Shown piece after piece: positions 35,313 through 48,732 of a stretch of DNA of 64,000 nt. The notes beneath the pieces are model-generated. The model made no database searches, had not been told where the DNA came from, and saw only the letters and a program-made list of their open reading frames with translations. Where the stretch lies: the NCBI GenBank assembly GCA_963930655.1, contig OZ005607.1, forward strand, positions 25,924,874 to 25,988,873, written 5' to 3'. Made by a program: the position numbers and the translations under genes. The DNA is from Myrica gale (Eukaryota; Streptophyta; Magnoliopsida; Fagales; Myricaceae). Positions within the stretch are counted from its first letter, which is position 1. Every line of letters starts with the position of its first letter.

Positions 35313-38300
35313 TCAATGCCTGATATGCTTCCTATTGGATTGTAGCCTTCCCCCAGCAATAATGGCATATAGCTGCTTTGCAGTCCATGTTACTTCAGCA
35401 AGGCTTTCCAGAGGAGCTGCAATCTCCTCTGCAATTGTCATTAAAAGAACTCTGCATTCTGCAACAGACGGGAAATGCCATGACTTTGCCTTTTTTTTTA
35501 GACCCAAAGTTATAGGCATTGACTAAAGCTGCACTACATTATAAAAATAGATCCAACTATGTATTCTTCTTCAACTATAAATCTGGGCCTCGCTATCCAC
35601 CATCTTGGTGAATGGCTCAAATACCTCAAAGGCACCATTAGAAAAGCTTATGAATGGCTACGATATATGAAAGGACATGCAACATCCAAATGTAATGAAT
35701 GTAATGCTTGTAAAGTACAAAACCATTATACAACAAAATCGTAAAGAAATTGTGGCTAATGGACTGAAAAAGAAAGGCAAGCTGATACACAGTTTATTCC
35801 CTGATAATGGATTTCTAACAAGTACTTTTTTTGGGTAAACACTACAAAGACGTTAAGTTGTGCTCGTAATGCTAAGAAGATTCCCTCATTCCTTTTATCT
35901 TGTGCATCTTGCATGGCATGCAAAGCATTCTTTTTGATTTTGTACTTAAGTACAGAAAACACCCAACTAAACCGTTTGCTGTCTTATGTTGCCAGTATAA
36001 GTGACTAACCTGAGATTTTGCTGAAATTGAGCAGAGAAATTGAAGCAAGGATCCTGTGCTCAATCTGATCACAATTCTCAAGGCTTTCTTTCAGCCAAGG
36101 GATGAGAGCTAAGAAGACAGAGATCTGGAACTCAGCATTGGATTGTGAAGAAAGTGCACAACTCAACCATACCACAGTGGTTAGACAGATCCTTACTATC
36201 TTCAAGTTTCCAGAGCCAAGACACTTAGAAATAGTGTCTAAGAATGACTTTTTCCTATTACCGAGCAATGCAGCTGACAACTTCGTCAACCACTCTTCAT
36301 TGGCCTGCTCTTCATCATACTGTATGTCATTAACAATAACAAATGAATGCTTTCGGTGTTCCAACTTAAGGTGACCAAATCCAACTAGCATATCTATTGA
36401 CATTTAAACATGTACCATCGCAAATCTCAAGTTCACTCTAAAAAGTTGACTTCTGAAATGTTTAGCATAAAGTTTCTTTCAAATTTCCTACATCATATCT
36501 ACTTTACTTCGCCCTACCCTCCCCCCCTTTACCTGGTGGGTGAGATCATTATTCCGTTCAGTTGTATCACTACTATTTAAAGGTTGAACTACACATAATA
36601 GCATGCACTCATGGCAAGTTTGAGATACGAGAAAAATAAACAAATAATTAAACGACTTGCATGCTACTTAACTGCACAAGGAGGTCAAGATTTAAGAAAG
36701 ATATTTGTGTCTATATGGTCAAATTACTTTCAACAGTAAAGAATACTGTTGAACAAGAAATTCATAATAGAACGTGCACAAGTGTCATGTCAAGTGAAAG
36801 CTAAACTGTAAGAAACAGAGGTCAAAGGAACATGGAGAGATCTATACCGATGAAACAGTATCATCAATAACTAAGTTCTCATATTCACTGTCCAGAGAAT
36901 TCATTTCCCAGATATCTTCAAACCCTGAGTTTTTTAGGATCCAGTTCTCTGTCAACAACTTCCCAGAGAAGGAGAAACGACCTCCCAAGATTAGAAGTGC
37001 TCGGCTGCACTTTTCTCGGACCTTCTCATCCACTACACTGTCTTCAAGAGCCACTGTTATGGCATCAATTGCCTCCTCTTTGTATATGCTATATTTCTGA
37101 GTTTCTGCCTGCAACCACATAACAAAAGCTCTCAGATACCGAAAAGATCCACTAACTAGCCAAGGATGAGCTCCAGTGCTATTTTTCTGAACCTCAATTG
37201 TCAAATGTAGCCTTCAAAATATTCTATGAATGATATTATTCTCTAGGTGCCCATTTTGGAACCTGGCCTGAAGCTCCTTTCAACATTTTAAGTTCTACTC
37301 TAGTGCTATATTGAAGCAGGGATATTCTGTCCGTAACTTGGACATCATTAGAGTCCTTCAACTACAACTAAACTAATTTCTAGTAATTGACTTTTGTCAA
37401 GGCACATATTAAATTTAACAAGGTTTTCAGGTGGGATCAGAATAGCTGACAAGGAAATAAACAAAAATGGAGAGAACCAAGACCATAGTTTAAAAACCTC
37501 TGAAATAGAGCATACCAGAAGAGCTAAGAGTAATAGAAGTACAGCAACCAGGGGTCTCTGATCCTTTGGGGAGCTTTGGAGATACTCAAGCAGAACATCC
37601 ATCGTATTCACTATCCCTTCATTGTGCAAGCCACTTAGAAATAAAGTGACATCCTTCCACCTGCAACCACAAAAACGACACGCAATGGGTGGAGACAGTG
37701 TTGTAGTGGAATATCTTCTGGTAGCTTTTTCTAGCAACGTTGATATTTCAATTAGAAATAAACAGCTTTGTCTTTGAGGTGACTTAACATTAAAGGCAAT
37801 GTTGACTATGAAAGACTAAAAGTTACCTTTTCAGGCAAATCAGTTCAGTCAACAACAACACAACACTTGACTTAAGCTGCTTTCTCTGTAGTAGCTCAAG
37901 AAGACACTGTTTGTTGATATTGCTCGCTATCCGATTCCTGCAACTTGCATCTGCTTCAATACAACAGGACAAGAGAGCTACCACACATGATTTCTCTTCC
38001 AACTTTCCCAATTCAAACCTTTGAAGAAGAAAATGCAAGCCACCGAGGGATAGAATATGTTTGGCATTTGTTCTTTTTTCCTCTTCATTGAAAGCAGTGA
38101 GGAGCTGCTCTAATATGAAAGTAACAGTTTCATCCAAGTGCTTGAGACCATGTCTTCCAGAGTTTGCAATTACTTGAGAGGCAAAATCCAGGAGGTGCTT
38201 ACAATGTTCTGATCTCCAGTTGTCAATTACGCGCTTCAAAACAAAATTAGTAAGTGGTATACCAAGAGATTTCAAAGTTTTTCCGGTTACTGGACATTTT

Positions 38301-41300
38301 CTGTTTCCCTGATGAAACCATGCCTTGATAGCCACCCGTTCAAAGGTTTCACCAGTCTCTAGGGTCACCGGATCTTCAAACAACTTTCCAGTAAGTGGGC
38401 AAATAAAGCCATGAGGAATGCTCGAGAAAAAAGAACGTTCATCAAAGTATTTGTAACTCTCATGTAACCCTGAGCCAAGAAAATGCAAATTAGAAGCTGA
38501 TCAAAATGGTGAGTACAAATGGAGTTCCTTCCTACTCACCTTCAACAGAGGACCTTATTTTGATTGGCTGCACTTAAAAAGACAACAAGTTAAAGAAGTT
38601 AATATAGGAAACTAATCACAGAAGATACTACGTAAAATTAAGAGTTGAGAATTGAGTACATTAGCAAGAGAACAGAAAGTTGATGCCTCACTGGGATTAG
38701 AAAGTGAAGAAACACTGACATCAACAGAAGCCTCAGGGTGTTGCAGTTCAAAAATAGACTTTGCTAGGCTTTTGAGTGTAAGCTCATCATTTGCTTTTGC
38801 ATGTACTGCTGCAGCATCAGGCATGTTGATATTCCCTGTAGTTTCTTTCCAGATAGTAGAGTCACCAATTTCATTGTCAAGATCACTTTCGAGCAAAGCA
38901 CCAGCACCATCCAATCTCCATTCTTTGTCAGCTGTAGATGAGAGTTCATTTGCCTACAGTAATTTTGAGATTTTTGTGAGCATTAACTGATATAGAAGAA
39001 AATATAGAATATTACCTTGTTCCAAGTGCTGACAACCCACGTTGAAAAGATAAAGAAGGAAATGAAATGGTTCCTACCTATGGATGATAATCTCTTATCA
39101 CTAAACAGATAGTGACAAAGTAGAGTCCAAGCCTTATATTAATGAGCAGAAACGTAATGGTTTGGGGATTTTGTTCTCAATAGGAGGTTTAACCGGAGTG
39201 AGGAGGGTTTCAGCCAAGATGGACCAACCGCGTAGAAAGTGATACTCGAGTTCTTTTGACACTGAAAGATACCTGCTTTGAAACACAAGTATAGTGGGGT
39301 TATATAGGGCCATTGTCTTTGGAGACTGAAAGATGTCTGGTAGCTTTTAGGACTGAAAGATACCCAAGTATGTGAGGCATGACTTTCGCATAATGGGATT
39401 TTGGCTAGGTTCCAAGGTGAGAGCATTCGAGTGTTTGGTTGGCAGTACCCATGAGGATGGGTTTAGAGTCGATCAAACAATGTCAAAATCTGGTTCTTTT
39501 AGCTGGAGGTTTTAATTTCCTGACTGAGTGTATATGCTTCTGCTGGTCCTAAATTCCAAGAACTTGGCATTAGAACTTTCGCAAAAGGATCAAGCTGGAA
39601 ATGACCAGAAACTAGCACAGAACCTATCTGAGCTCAAACCAGATTTAGCACATATTTCACTACTACAAGACCCAACTGCTAACTTGGATCATAGGCGACA
39701 TATTGGCAGGTAAACATGCTGAAAGCATCTTATCATGTCAGAATAAATAAAAGATAGAAGATAGTCATGTTTCAAACTAGGCAAAAAGCAACCTCCCTAA
39801 AATTTGTTTAATGTCCTTGGTGAAAGGATCCTATCATACTAGCTAAAACACGACAAACAACAAATAATATGAAGGAAAACAATAAAACTCACTTACCGGA
39901 AGGAATGCATTATCCAGCACACTTTTGATCAAATCTTCTTCAATATCCTTATTTGTATATTTAATTGTTTCAGAAGAGTATGTGATTGTTTCTTTAAGAA
40001 CAGCAGAACCACTAGAGCTTCTCATAGAATCATAAAAGTTATCTGCTTCCACACTGTTGTCTGTTTCATCCATTTCTGGTGTACTCGAGCAGCCAAATAC
40101 AGCATCATACAGTTTTTTACTGACCATAGGTTGAGTAGGACCCATTGAACTAGATAGCTCTGAAGAATGGTCAAGTGAACTTCCCAGATGAGCTCCCCAA
40201 ACAGAGACTGATGGGATGTCAACGAGTGGACTGGGAGGAGCCTCAACCCCTTCTGTGAGCCAATCCTTGTAATAAACTGCAAACTGATAAGTACTTGTAT
40301 CCAGAATTTCATTATACATTTTTTCAAGAAGCTTCAGTTTCATTGGTCTGCTTGGTGTATCTGCTATAGAATCATCTTGCTGGTTGTACCATGCCTTCAA
40401 ATGTGAGAGATGCGGAGAAAACAGATGGTCCCATAGTTCAGGCAACAAAATCGTTCTTGCCTGAAAAGGTACATCACAAAACACTTGCATAAGATGCTTT
40501 GCTGAAATCCTGTCTTTCTTCTGTATCTTATATATCACGCTGAGGTAGAGATGAGCACAGGCTGCCAAGTGTGAATTAGGTACTCCAGATGTGAACCCAT
40601 CCTTCAAATTACTTGAATACAACCCTGTAATCACACTCAGTTGTAAAGAAGCTTTTTTCAAATCTGTAGCACTGGAAGAGTCCTTGGCAGCTATTTCTAC
40701 AGTTTTGATTGCTTGTTCGAGGCTGGACATGACTTTGCTCTCAGTACTTTGCCCTTCTTCAAGTCCAATCATACCAAGGGAAGAGAAGCAGTTGCGGCGT
40801 AGTGTTGTCCGAAAATCCTCATCAGTTAGAAAGCATTTAATATTTCCACTGACGATGGAGACTAAAGCCTGGACAGAAACTTCATCAAGTGCAGGTTGAG
40901 AAACTAGTTGTACAAATTTATCACATTTTTTAACTTGATTATCATCAGAGTTTTTGCTATTCCATGAACTTCTGTCAGATGATGTGTCATATGAGGTTGT
41001 GGACTTTTTCATGCTCTTCCCATTGTTAGCACCAAGACTTAAATGTCCAAGGAGCTTTTCTGCCAGATTATTGCCATTCCTGTTCTCCACTTTTGTACCC
41101 CTCCTTGACTTCTCTTTGTAACCTTCCTTTTCTCTAGCTCCTTCAGAATACTTATCCATTCCTCTCTCAGAGCTATACGCTTTATTTAAATTTATATCCA
41201 AAAATCTCTCATCATTTTGCTTACCAACCTCCTCTATTTCATTCTGTTGCATATATTTCGGTAAGTTGGCTCTAAATGTTTTACCTTCCTTCAAATTGCT

Positions 41301-41624
41301 AGAAACTCTCACCCCACTTTCTTTCTTCAAGCCTTCATCTTTTTGTGTTCTAATGAGATTATCCCTTGGCCTCCTAACCCTAATATCACCATCTGTTGGT
41401 ATTTTACCTTTTAAACTGTATCGAGCTCCATCAGACCTTGCCCTCTCCGTCTTATGTCTATGACCCAATGCAGAAGCAGTCTTTTGTTCATCTCGAAAAG
41501 CATAGCATGACATAGTTGCAGCCTCTGCTTTAAAAGATGATCTTGCCCTTGCCATTGATCTTCTTCCTTTAAAACCCTCTTCCTCAAGAAGATCCTCCAA
41601 AGATGATGACATTTCTGCTGACAT
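35313..41624 (-). CDS. LIN-like U-box / armadillo E3 ubiquitin ligase, 8 coding exons
   Basis: Exons in gene order: 39897-41624, 38660-38953, 38540-38567, 37827-38469, 37516-37660, 36848-37108, 36010-36364 and 35313-35458. All have GT/AG borders and matching phases, total 3600 nt (1199 aa plus stop). Exon 7 could instead start at 36319, in frame and 15 codons shorter. The N-terminus (MSSSLEDLLEEEGFKGRR) is followed by a long basic, low-complexity part and an alpha-helical region (HLAACAHLYLSVIYKIQKKD). The U-box is at about 702-775: FICPLTGKLFEDPVTLETGE, FERVAIKAW, CPVTGKTL, IPLTNFVLKRVIDNW. Armadillo-like helices follow to the end (ECRVLLMTIAEEIAAPLESL). U-box proteins transfer ubiquitin from E2 enzymes; legume LIN/CERBERUS acts in root symbiosis, but this is a relative rather than a proven orthologue. 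No WD40 repeats follow, unlike LIN itself. Confidence 0.9.
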
Positions 41625-42750
41625 TAGAGCCTCCTCTACAGTGGATCTAGTAGCAAAGAAGAAAGTGTTTCACAGAGAAAAAGACACCCACGAATTATTA
41701 CTGGACCTATTCTTTAGGTATGAACATCTGTTACGACTAAAAGAAATGCCAATTACGTTACCAAAAGTAAGGAAGGAGAATATTATCGTGAACTTGCTCA
41801 TCTACTATTGACTACGGGCAAATTCATGGCAATGAAGGCTCAATCCCTCAAATCCAGAAATTTTCTTTGAAGTTGCCATAGATCCCGCTTATAGGCTGAT
41901 GCATGTAATCTAATGCAAAGTTCACCCAAATTTTATTCTGAATCCTCTAATCTTGCAATTACATCTAGAAATTCGTACATAAAGAAATATAGAGAAAAAT
42001 GTTTATAAGCTAAGTCCCTTGCACTAATTCCACTTCCCACCTTTATGAGTTGCATATTGGAATTAAAGACAGAAATAGGATGAACCTAATGGGAAGCTTA
42101 TATTCAGAGATTGAGCCTATTAAACTCTGTAAGGAAATTGGTATCCATCTGATTCATACTTACTACAGTGACATCAGAACTAACCTAACCAGCTAAAGAA
42201 GCCCAAGAAAAAGAAAAATAGAGACTATCGATAATTTAAAATCCAGTTTATGAATTCCTTTCTTTCGTACTCTTTACCAAGGAAGACAATATACCACATA
42301 CAACCAACATGCCAGAAAGTGTCACGTGTGGTACCTTACTGCTCCTTTTTGCAAAGCACCACGGAGACCACGTAACTTCAAGCAAAAACTAATTCTTCAT
42401 AAGCCAGAGACATTTCGTCGAATATTGCCGACTCAATGAAGTTTCGACCCCTAATCTCATCAGCTCAAATTGGGTTTTCACAGCTTTGGATTTGAAAAAC
42501 AATCTCGGTCTTCGACGAGGTTTCTTGGAGAAGATACGAGGAATGTGGAGGAATCTTGGGAAACAAAAAGAAGGGAATGTTGGAGATGCTAAGTGCGGAA
42601 ACGACATGAGGAGAAGTATATAGTTGAAGGACAGCAAAGGGTGGAAAAGACAAAAACCAAGTGTGAGGAGAAAAAGAGTGATAGAGATGGAGAGCTGTAA
42701 TAATAAGCCACAAGGCAAGTAGTGCGCGAATGAAATGAGCCAAAATGGAT
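41625..42750 (-). promoter_or_regulatory. 5' leader region of the LIN-like gene
   Basis: An AG acceptor (ccactgtag) lies 14 bases before the start codon, so a leader intron is likely. Minus-strand sequence around 42400-42650 is CT-rich and could be the leader exon. Open frames there have no family features. Exact start of transcription not determined. Confidence 0.35.
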
Positions 42751-43528
42751 GTTGACAAATGCAACTGTGTTTGCAAAATGGAGGTTTCCTGTCAGTTATA
42801 TGATCGTTTCCTTGCTGGTGTCCAATGTGGTTGCATTCCAAGAGGCTCTTTGCCCTTCGGTTGTTCCAAAAGCCTTTGAACATTTCAACTGCCGCCCTCT
42901 CATTGTGGTTCATCCTATTGGTTGGCAGCTTGAGAAAGCTTTCATATTTACCAAATTAGAGTGAGAAAAAGAAGTTGCAGTCTTGGACAGCATATATTTC
43001 TGATATTTCATAATGCAATCACTGCCGTGGAAAGAGAGTTAACTCGTTTGGCCAGATATCGAAAACTGGGTTGAAACCAGCATCAGGGTTCTGTAGGAAT
43101 ATGTGCTATCAAGACAACGAGAGCACCACAATTGAGTGGGATTCATCCAAGGAGTTTCTGGGGTTCAGCCAGGGTGACCATGATACCGATACACTTTGAC
43201 TTGATGAGGTTGATCATCCATATTTGAGTTTGACCCGTTGGATCCTGCTGAGTTAGAGGAGGGTGGCATGATTTGGGATCAATAGAGAAAGAGACAAGAT
43301 TTCACGTCATAATACCTACATATTATTCGGGTTTTACACTGCCTATATAATATTATATGCTTACACGGTGGTGTCCTTTGAAGGAAATGGATAATTTTTA
43401 ATCAATAGAAGAAAGACTGCCAAAGTAATTGTACATTCTACCTTGGCGACTAAGATTTTGAAATTCAGATTTTACCCCTTTCAAGATTTTAAGTGTAAGT
43501 GCAAATAAAATCTTTTAGATTATTTTCA

Positions 43529-43709
43529 GGGTGGGTTTGTTTTGTAAAATTTTAGTGTGGTTATAATTTTAGAGATTGAGCTTAGTGAAAAAGTGAAGAT
43601 AGAGGTAATTTTTTATATTTTTTGTAGTGAAAAGTAATGATTTGATGGGGAAACAGAGATTATATTGTAATATTTTATTGTATTAAAATTTTATAACACA
43701 AACACACCC
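43529..43709. mobile_element. Tourist-like MITE (degenerate)
   Basis: Ends gggtgggtttgttttgtaaa and, inverted, gggtgtgtttgtgttataaa. The right flank is tta; the left flank is tca, one base off a Tourist target duplication. The terminal form resembles the MITE at 20341-20465. Confidence 0.65.
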
Positions 43710-44597
43710 TTAATATTATTCGTCCGATAATTATCCGATTTGTAATGAACTAGAAAACTACATAAATTCTAAAATGAGTCAAAATGTGCGTAAATTTACA
43801 GGACATTTAGTTAAAATAAAAAAAAAGTTATACATTATATATTAACAGAAGTTTATAGAAAAAGCATTAAGTATTATTTTCTGCAAATTAGATCAAGATT
43901 CTTCTCTGAATTAGAACGAGATTCTTGCTTCAACATCGATGTTCCCCACCAATAGACAGAGACAAATAGGAATAATCGAACTACGTCTACAAATTAATGC
44001 CACTACCATGCAGCTGATTCGAAGCCAACATGATTGTGAATTACTCGAATCATTTTGTTGAGTTCTTTAAATGTTTAAAGCTAAGTGAGGTCCACATATT
44101 CTCATGAAAAAAGAAAAAACGTCTATATATTCAACGTTGCGGCCACAGTGTGACTAGACATGTTGAATATCGGATATCCACCGAAAAATGCAACTTATTA
44201 TGTAGATCATAATGTCGCTTTTCAGAGCCCATCCAATTCAACGTTGCGGCCACAGTGATCACTTGACGTGGAAATAAAAAAAGAGAGAAAAATGTGGTAA
44301 CTTCCTACTCGATTCTTGCAGAAGTTGGACTAATATGTCTATTTTGATGTCTTTCTTTAGACATATATATAAGGAAAGTTACCTTTAGTTTGTCCAAGTT
44401 GAATTGGAGTGGGATTAGATGTAGCTAAATCACTACCTTTGGGTTGTAATATCTAAAAGAAAGGTAAAAACTTTTTTATTTTTTATTTTTATAACCGGGT
44501 GTCTTTCTTTATTAATTTAGAGATCTATACCGTCTCACATAAACTGAGTAATTATTGAGTCAATAACTAGAGGGTACCCAAAAAATTGGTAACATCT

Positions 44598-44986
44598 AAT
44601 GTTCGTTTTCTAAAAAATTGTAAGATTTTTAGGATTTTGATATAATTATGAATATTTATGTAGATTTGAGTTTTATAGTTTTTTGTGTAAAGGTTGGCGA
44701 AGAGTTTTTAAGATATTTAATTTTTGTTAGAGTTTGTAAAAAGGTGTAAAGGAAGATGATATGGTGTAATTGTTTAATAAAAAAATATTGGAGTTGGGTT
44801 GAAAAGTATAGAGAGATAAAATTTTGTTATAATTTTTGTCAAAGACATTAAAGTTTGTATGAAAAGTTGTTGAAGATTATGTAAAATGTATTGATGTTCG
44901 TGTATGAATTTTTGAAATTTTTTATGTTCGTTTTGCAAATTTTGTTGAATACATTTGTATTTTATAATACTTTTGTAAGCGAACAT
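44598..44986. mobile_element. Miniature inverted-repeat element, family A copy 3
   Basis: Ends aatgttcgttttctaaaa and, inverted, atgttcgcttacaaaagt. The interior shares ordered phrases with 14013-14322 and, reversed, with 23180-23430 (for example 'gtgtaaaatgtattgat'). Non-coding. Confidence 0.65.
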
Positions 44987-45012
44987 GTAGAAATTTTGAA
45001 CATAAAATCTTA

Positions 45013-45214
45013 GGAGTTGTTTGTTTGGTGAGATTTTTAGAATTTGAAGTGTTTTGAAAATTTTTAGGCGATGTTAGAGTTTATTGGTATTTGTGTAAAA
45101 TATGTTCGGTTCGTAAATTTTAGGATTTATGTGTATCCTATAATATTTTCAAAACGAACATACTTATTGAGGAACAAATCTCAATTACCAAATCTTAACC
45201 AACAGACTAACTCC
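45013..45214. mobile_element. Tourist-like MITE
   Basis: Ends ggagttgtttgtttggt and, inverted, ggagttagtctgttggt, with tta on both sides (45010-45012 and 45215-45217). Confidence 0.75.
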
Positions 45215-45598
45215 TTAGAGTTGAAAGTTCAAAACTTATTAAAATAATATCAAATCTCATAGAAAGATAAACATTTCACAAAACCTACTAGACAATCTAA
45301 GAGGTATGTACTTTATAATGTAGTTTTAAAGGATAACCTAAATATCTAGAATTACAGGTGAGAAATGCTAATCAGATCATAGAGAGGCTTTCCACAATTA
45401 TCTAATGAAAGTCCAAGAGCCGTAGCTTTAGCCATTGCTGAAAGGGTTGCTTGCGGTTCACTTAGAGTGGAAAAGTATCAAAGGGACATTTCGTAATCCA
45501 TCAAAGTCGCAAAATAACCTTTGGAATCATGACATAATATTATAGTTTTAATTAGAAAGTTCATATGAATACATCAAATTTAAGCACGAAGAAATATT

Positions 45599-46475
45599 TA
45601 TTAGAGTTATTAGAGTCTTACACTGTTTTAGCAACGTGAGTTATTGTAATCAAAGGCTTATAAATAAAGTCTCTATGTAATCTCATATTTACTTCATTGA
45701 GTACACAAATCTGTCTGGTTGGCATTCCCAAAGTGGATATAGATTTATGGATCAACCTACTTAAATCTTGTGTCTCACTTATCTCTTTTTTCTATCTCTC
45801 TTAGTTTAATTTTTTTTCTCTTTTTTTTTTTATTCTTAACATAGTATCAGAGTCATTTTGATCATGTAGCCCAGTTTGGTTTAGGTTGACCAACACTCTT
45901 GTTGGCTTAGCTCGGTCCAGTTCAGGCCTAGTCTAGTCCGGCCTAGTTTAGTTATTTTCTTTGGCCTTCCGGTGCCCCGTCCGACATTTTCTCTCAGGTT
46001 TTTCGGCATCAATCCGACGAGCTTCCAGCATCTTTTGGCCTTTTCAGCGCCCCGTCCTGCATTACTCTGACGACCTTCTCCGGGCATCTTCAAGTGATTG
46101 TCCGCCCCTCCCCAGTCAAATTTTGGTCATATTCAGGCGATCTTCCGGCAATTGTTCACCCTTTTCCGCCCATGCTCGGGCGCCATTCTTTTTTCCTTAT
46201 GAAAAATTTGTTTTTGTAAGTTCAAACTCAACGTGTGTTTACCTTGAATTTGCAGGGGAGTATTAGAGTTATTAGAGTCTCATATTGTTTTAGCAATGTG
46301 GGTTATTGTAATCAAATCCTTATTCCAGTGAGTACACAAATCTGCCTACTTGGGTCTTCTCAAAGTGGATGTAGGTCTATGGACCGAACCACTTAAATCT
46401 CGTATCTCACTTATCTCATTTCTCTATCTCTCTTAATTTAAATGATTTTGTCTCTCTTTTATTTTATTCTTAACA
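45599..46475 (+). mobile_element. Short LTR retroelement (TRIM type), whole in outline
   Basis: Left LTR 45599-45841 and right LTR 46261-46475 share start (tattagagttattagagtct), body and end (cttaaca). A primer-site sequence, tagtatcagagtc, similar to the usual tRNA-Met site, follows the left LTR at 45842, and a purine run (aggggag) precedes the right LTR. The target duplication is atatt (45594-45598 and 46476-46480). The internal part, about 420 bp, is non-coding, so it never encoded its own proteins. The LTRs differ by many changes including length, so it is an old insertion. Confidence 0.88.
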
Positions 46476-47193
46476 ATATTTATACCTAAGATTCAATCGT
46501 AACTAAAAAAATTCATATGTAAATTGGTAAAAATAAACAAGGGCAAAAGAGAGACAAAGGTTAATAAAAACCATTACGTTTGTGTTGATTATAACTATCA
46601 ACCAAGTAGAAAGAATTTCATTTTGAGGTGTAACAATTTCAATTATTTTTTATGTATTTATAAGCGGAAATAACAAGAAAAAAAGAAAGAAAGAGGCTCT
46701 TCACTTGTAGTCTCAAACTTTCAATCAAATGATAATTACAGGTCTAAACTACGAATATCGTCACATTTAATCTTCAAACTCTAAAAATTAACCAACTTTT
46801 GTCCCATCGTATGATCTAATTTTAATATTGCGTGACAACCTATTTTCTATATTTTTTAATAGTAGAAATTTACACTTACAAGAAGACAAATATTGAATTT
46901 TATATGCACAAAATTATAAGGATGGTATACTTAATCCATACTAGAATATCTAACAAAATCTTAAAATATTGTTTACAATAAAAAGACAACCGCATGTTCC
47001 AATACCGTCATACTAGCGTAGTAGCGTGTATCTATCTTCCGGTTATCATAGAGCCAACTCTATCATCATCGATGATGACATTTTCCGTAATGAATTGTAA
47101 TTTCAAAGAATATGATCTCATTATCTCTATATTTATAATGTAATTATATGTTTTAATCATATTTGCTTAGCTACATTTCTATTGATATTATAT

Positions 47194-47604
47194 GAGATAA
47201 ATACATTTTGTACCCACTAACTATTTTTTTAGGGGGTCTTCGGAGGTTTTGACACTTTGCACCAATATCTAATATTTTTATCACAATGCACACACCAATT
47301 ATTGATTTCACATTTTGCCCCCTCTAATAAATTTTTTCTATCAATTTTGACGGAAATGGATTTTTTGTCTCTAAAATTTACTATTTATCCTTTTCAAATG
47401 GTCACTACAAAAAAATTTGGGGAATAAAATTGTTATTTCGCAAATCAAAAAATAATTTTCAATCCAAATTAATGGAAAATTTTAAGAAAAATGTGTCTAG
47501 TATCTGAAATCAATAATTAACAGGTAAAATGTGACAAAAATAATAATTTGTAATACAAAGTGTAAAAATCTCTATAGTTAAAAAGTGCAAAGTATATTTA
47601 ACTC
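47194..47604. mobile_element. Long-inverted-repeat miniature element (Mutator-like form)
   Basis: The left arm (gagataaatacattttgtac, then 'gacactttgcac' and 'aattattgatttca') matches the reverse of the right arm (ending 'gtgcaaagtatatttaactc') over about 130 bases with mismatches. No target duplication found. Confidence 0.6.
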
Positions 47605-47960
47605 GTATTTTTATTTAGTCACAACTCACAATAGATAATAACTCTATCCATTATAGTTGAGTTTATTAGAGTAGCTCCCTCATGGGTAGTAGATCCATAC
47701 GCTTTCTGTCCCACATTTTATATAAGTGTTTAAGTTAGAGACTAACCTAACAAAAATGTGACTTAAAACTCGCACTCAAATACGTATAAGTTATTACTCA
47801 AACCCGCACACAAACACATACCTTTCCTAAAATTAAGTAAGAGGAGTTGCAGCAAACCAATAAATGTTCCAGTAAGAGGCTTATTTAATAACAATTTAAA
47901 CTCGCACTCAAACACTTAAGATATTGTTACTCATATCCGCACTCAAATGCTTTATTTTTA

Positions 47961-48130
47961 GAGGCGGTTAGTGTGTTTTGTAAAGATTTTTTATGTTTTG
48001 AGTGATGTTAATTTTATTGATATGCGTGTTGTAGTTATATTTACGTGGTGTTAAAAATAATGTTTGGTGTTAGAATTTTTTATATTATAAAGATTAAAAA
48101 AATAATGAAAAAACTTTGTAACCGAACCTC
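47961..48130. mobile_element. Tourist-like MITE
   Basis: A 170-bp element with ends gaggcggttagtgtgttttg and, inverted, gaggttcggttacaaagttt, flanked by tta on both sides (47958-47960 and 48131-48133). Confidence 0.75.
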
Positions 48131-48732
48131 TTAATGTATTTATTCCCGATTAAACAAAATTTATTATCGAAATTATAACCGAGCATGCCATAACATTAAC
48201 AGCAATACGCGCCGCAGGTTTCACTTTTTATGGATTTAACTCCCACGTTTTGAACGTTTTGATTGGTCGTGTGGGTCTTACGCAGAGAGTGGGACTCCTG
48301 TCAGTATAGACTGTCTGAGCCCCACTTTCCGACTTTAAAGCGAAAAAAGTTAAAGTCTTCCGACCAAACAAACCGACATTTTGTACCTTATCCCAAGGAT
48401 AATTAGCCTTAATTCAGAACTCCTAACTAGCCCTCCTCTTTTCATCAAATACCTAAACTGTCCTCCGGTGGTTTCGCATTTACCATATCGGCCTCGCTGT
48501 TGTTTGGTGCGTGTTTGTTGGCGCAGTGGAGGTAGAGTAATTCAGATGCATTTTTGAGGGTAAAATAGTCTATCTTGGTTTTGTGAAACGGCTAACTTTT
48601 TGAAATTTGAACCGTCAGCCCAGTATGCCCTTGTATTTCCTGTGTTTTTACAAGTCTGCGATTGTGCATAGTAAGCATACTTCCCGGTAGAGCTCGACCG
48701 CCTCGAAAGAAATTATCTAAATTATACTTAAG

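Noticed and set aside
42389-42913. 174-codon minus-strand frame upstream of the LIN-like gene
   Set aside because: Low-complexity Leu/Phe/Ser/His content from a CT-rich leader region and no domain; better explained as promoter and leader.
43020-43300. Possible gene fragment ending in an acidic peptide
   Set aside because: Short stretches look coding-like, but there is no consistent frame, no splice pattern and no family match.
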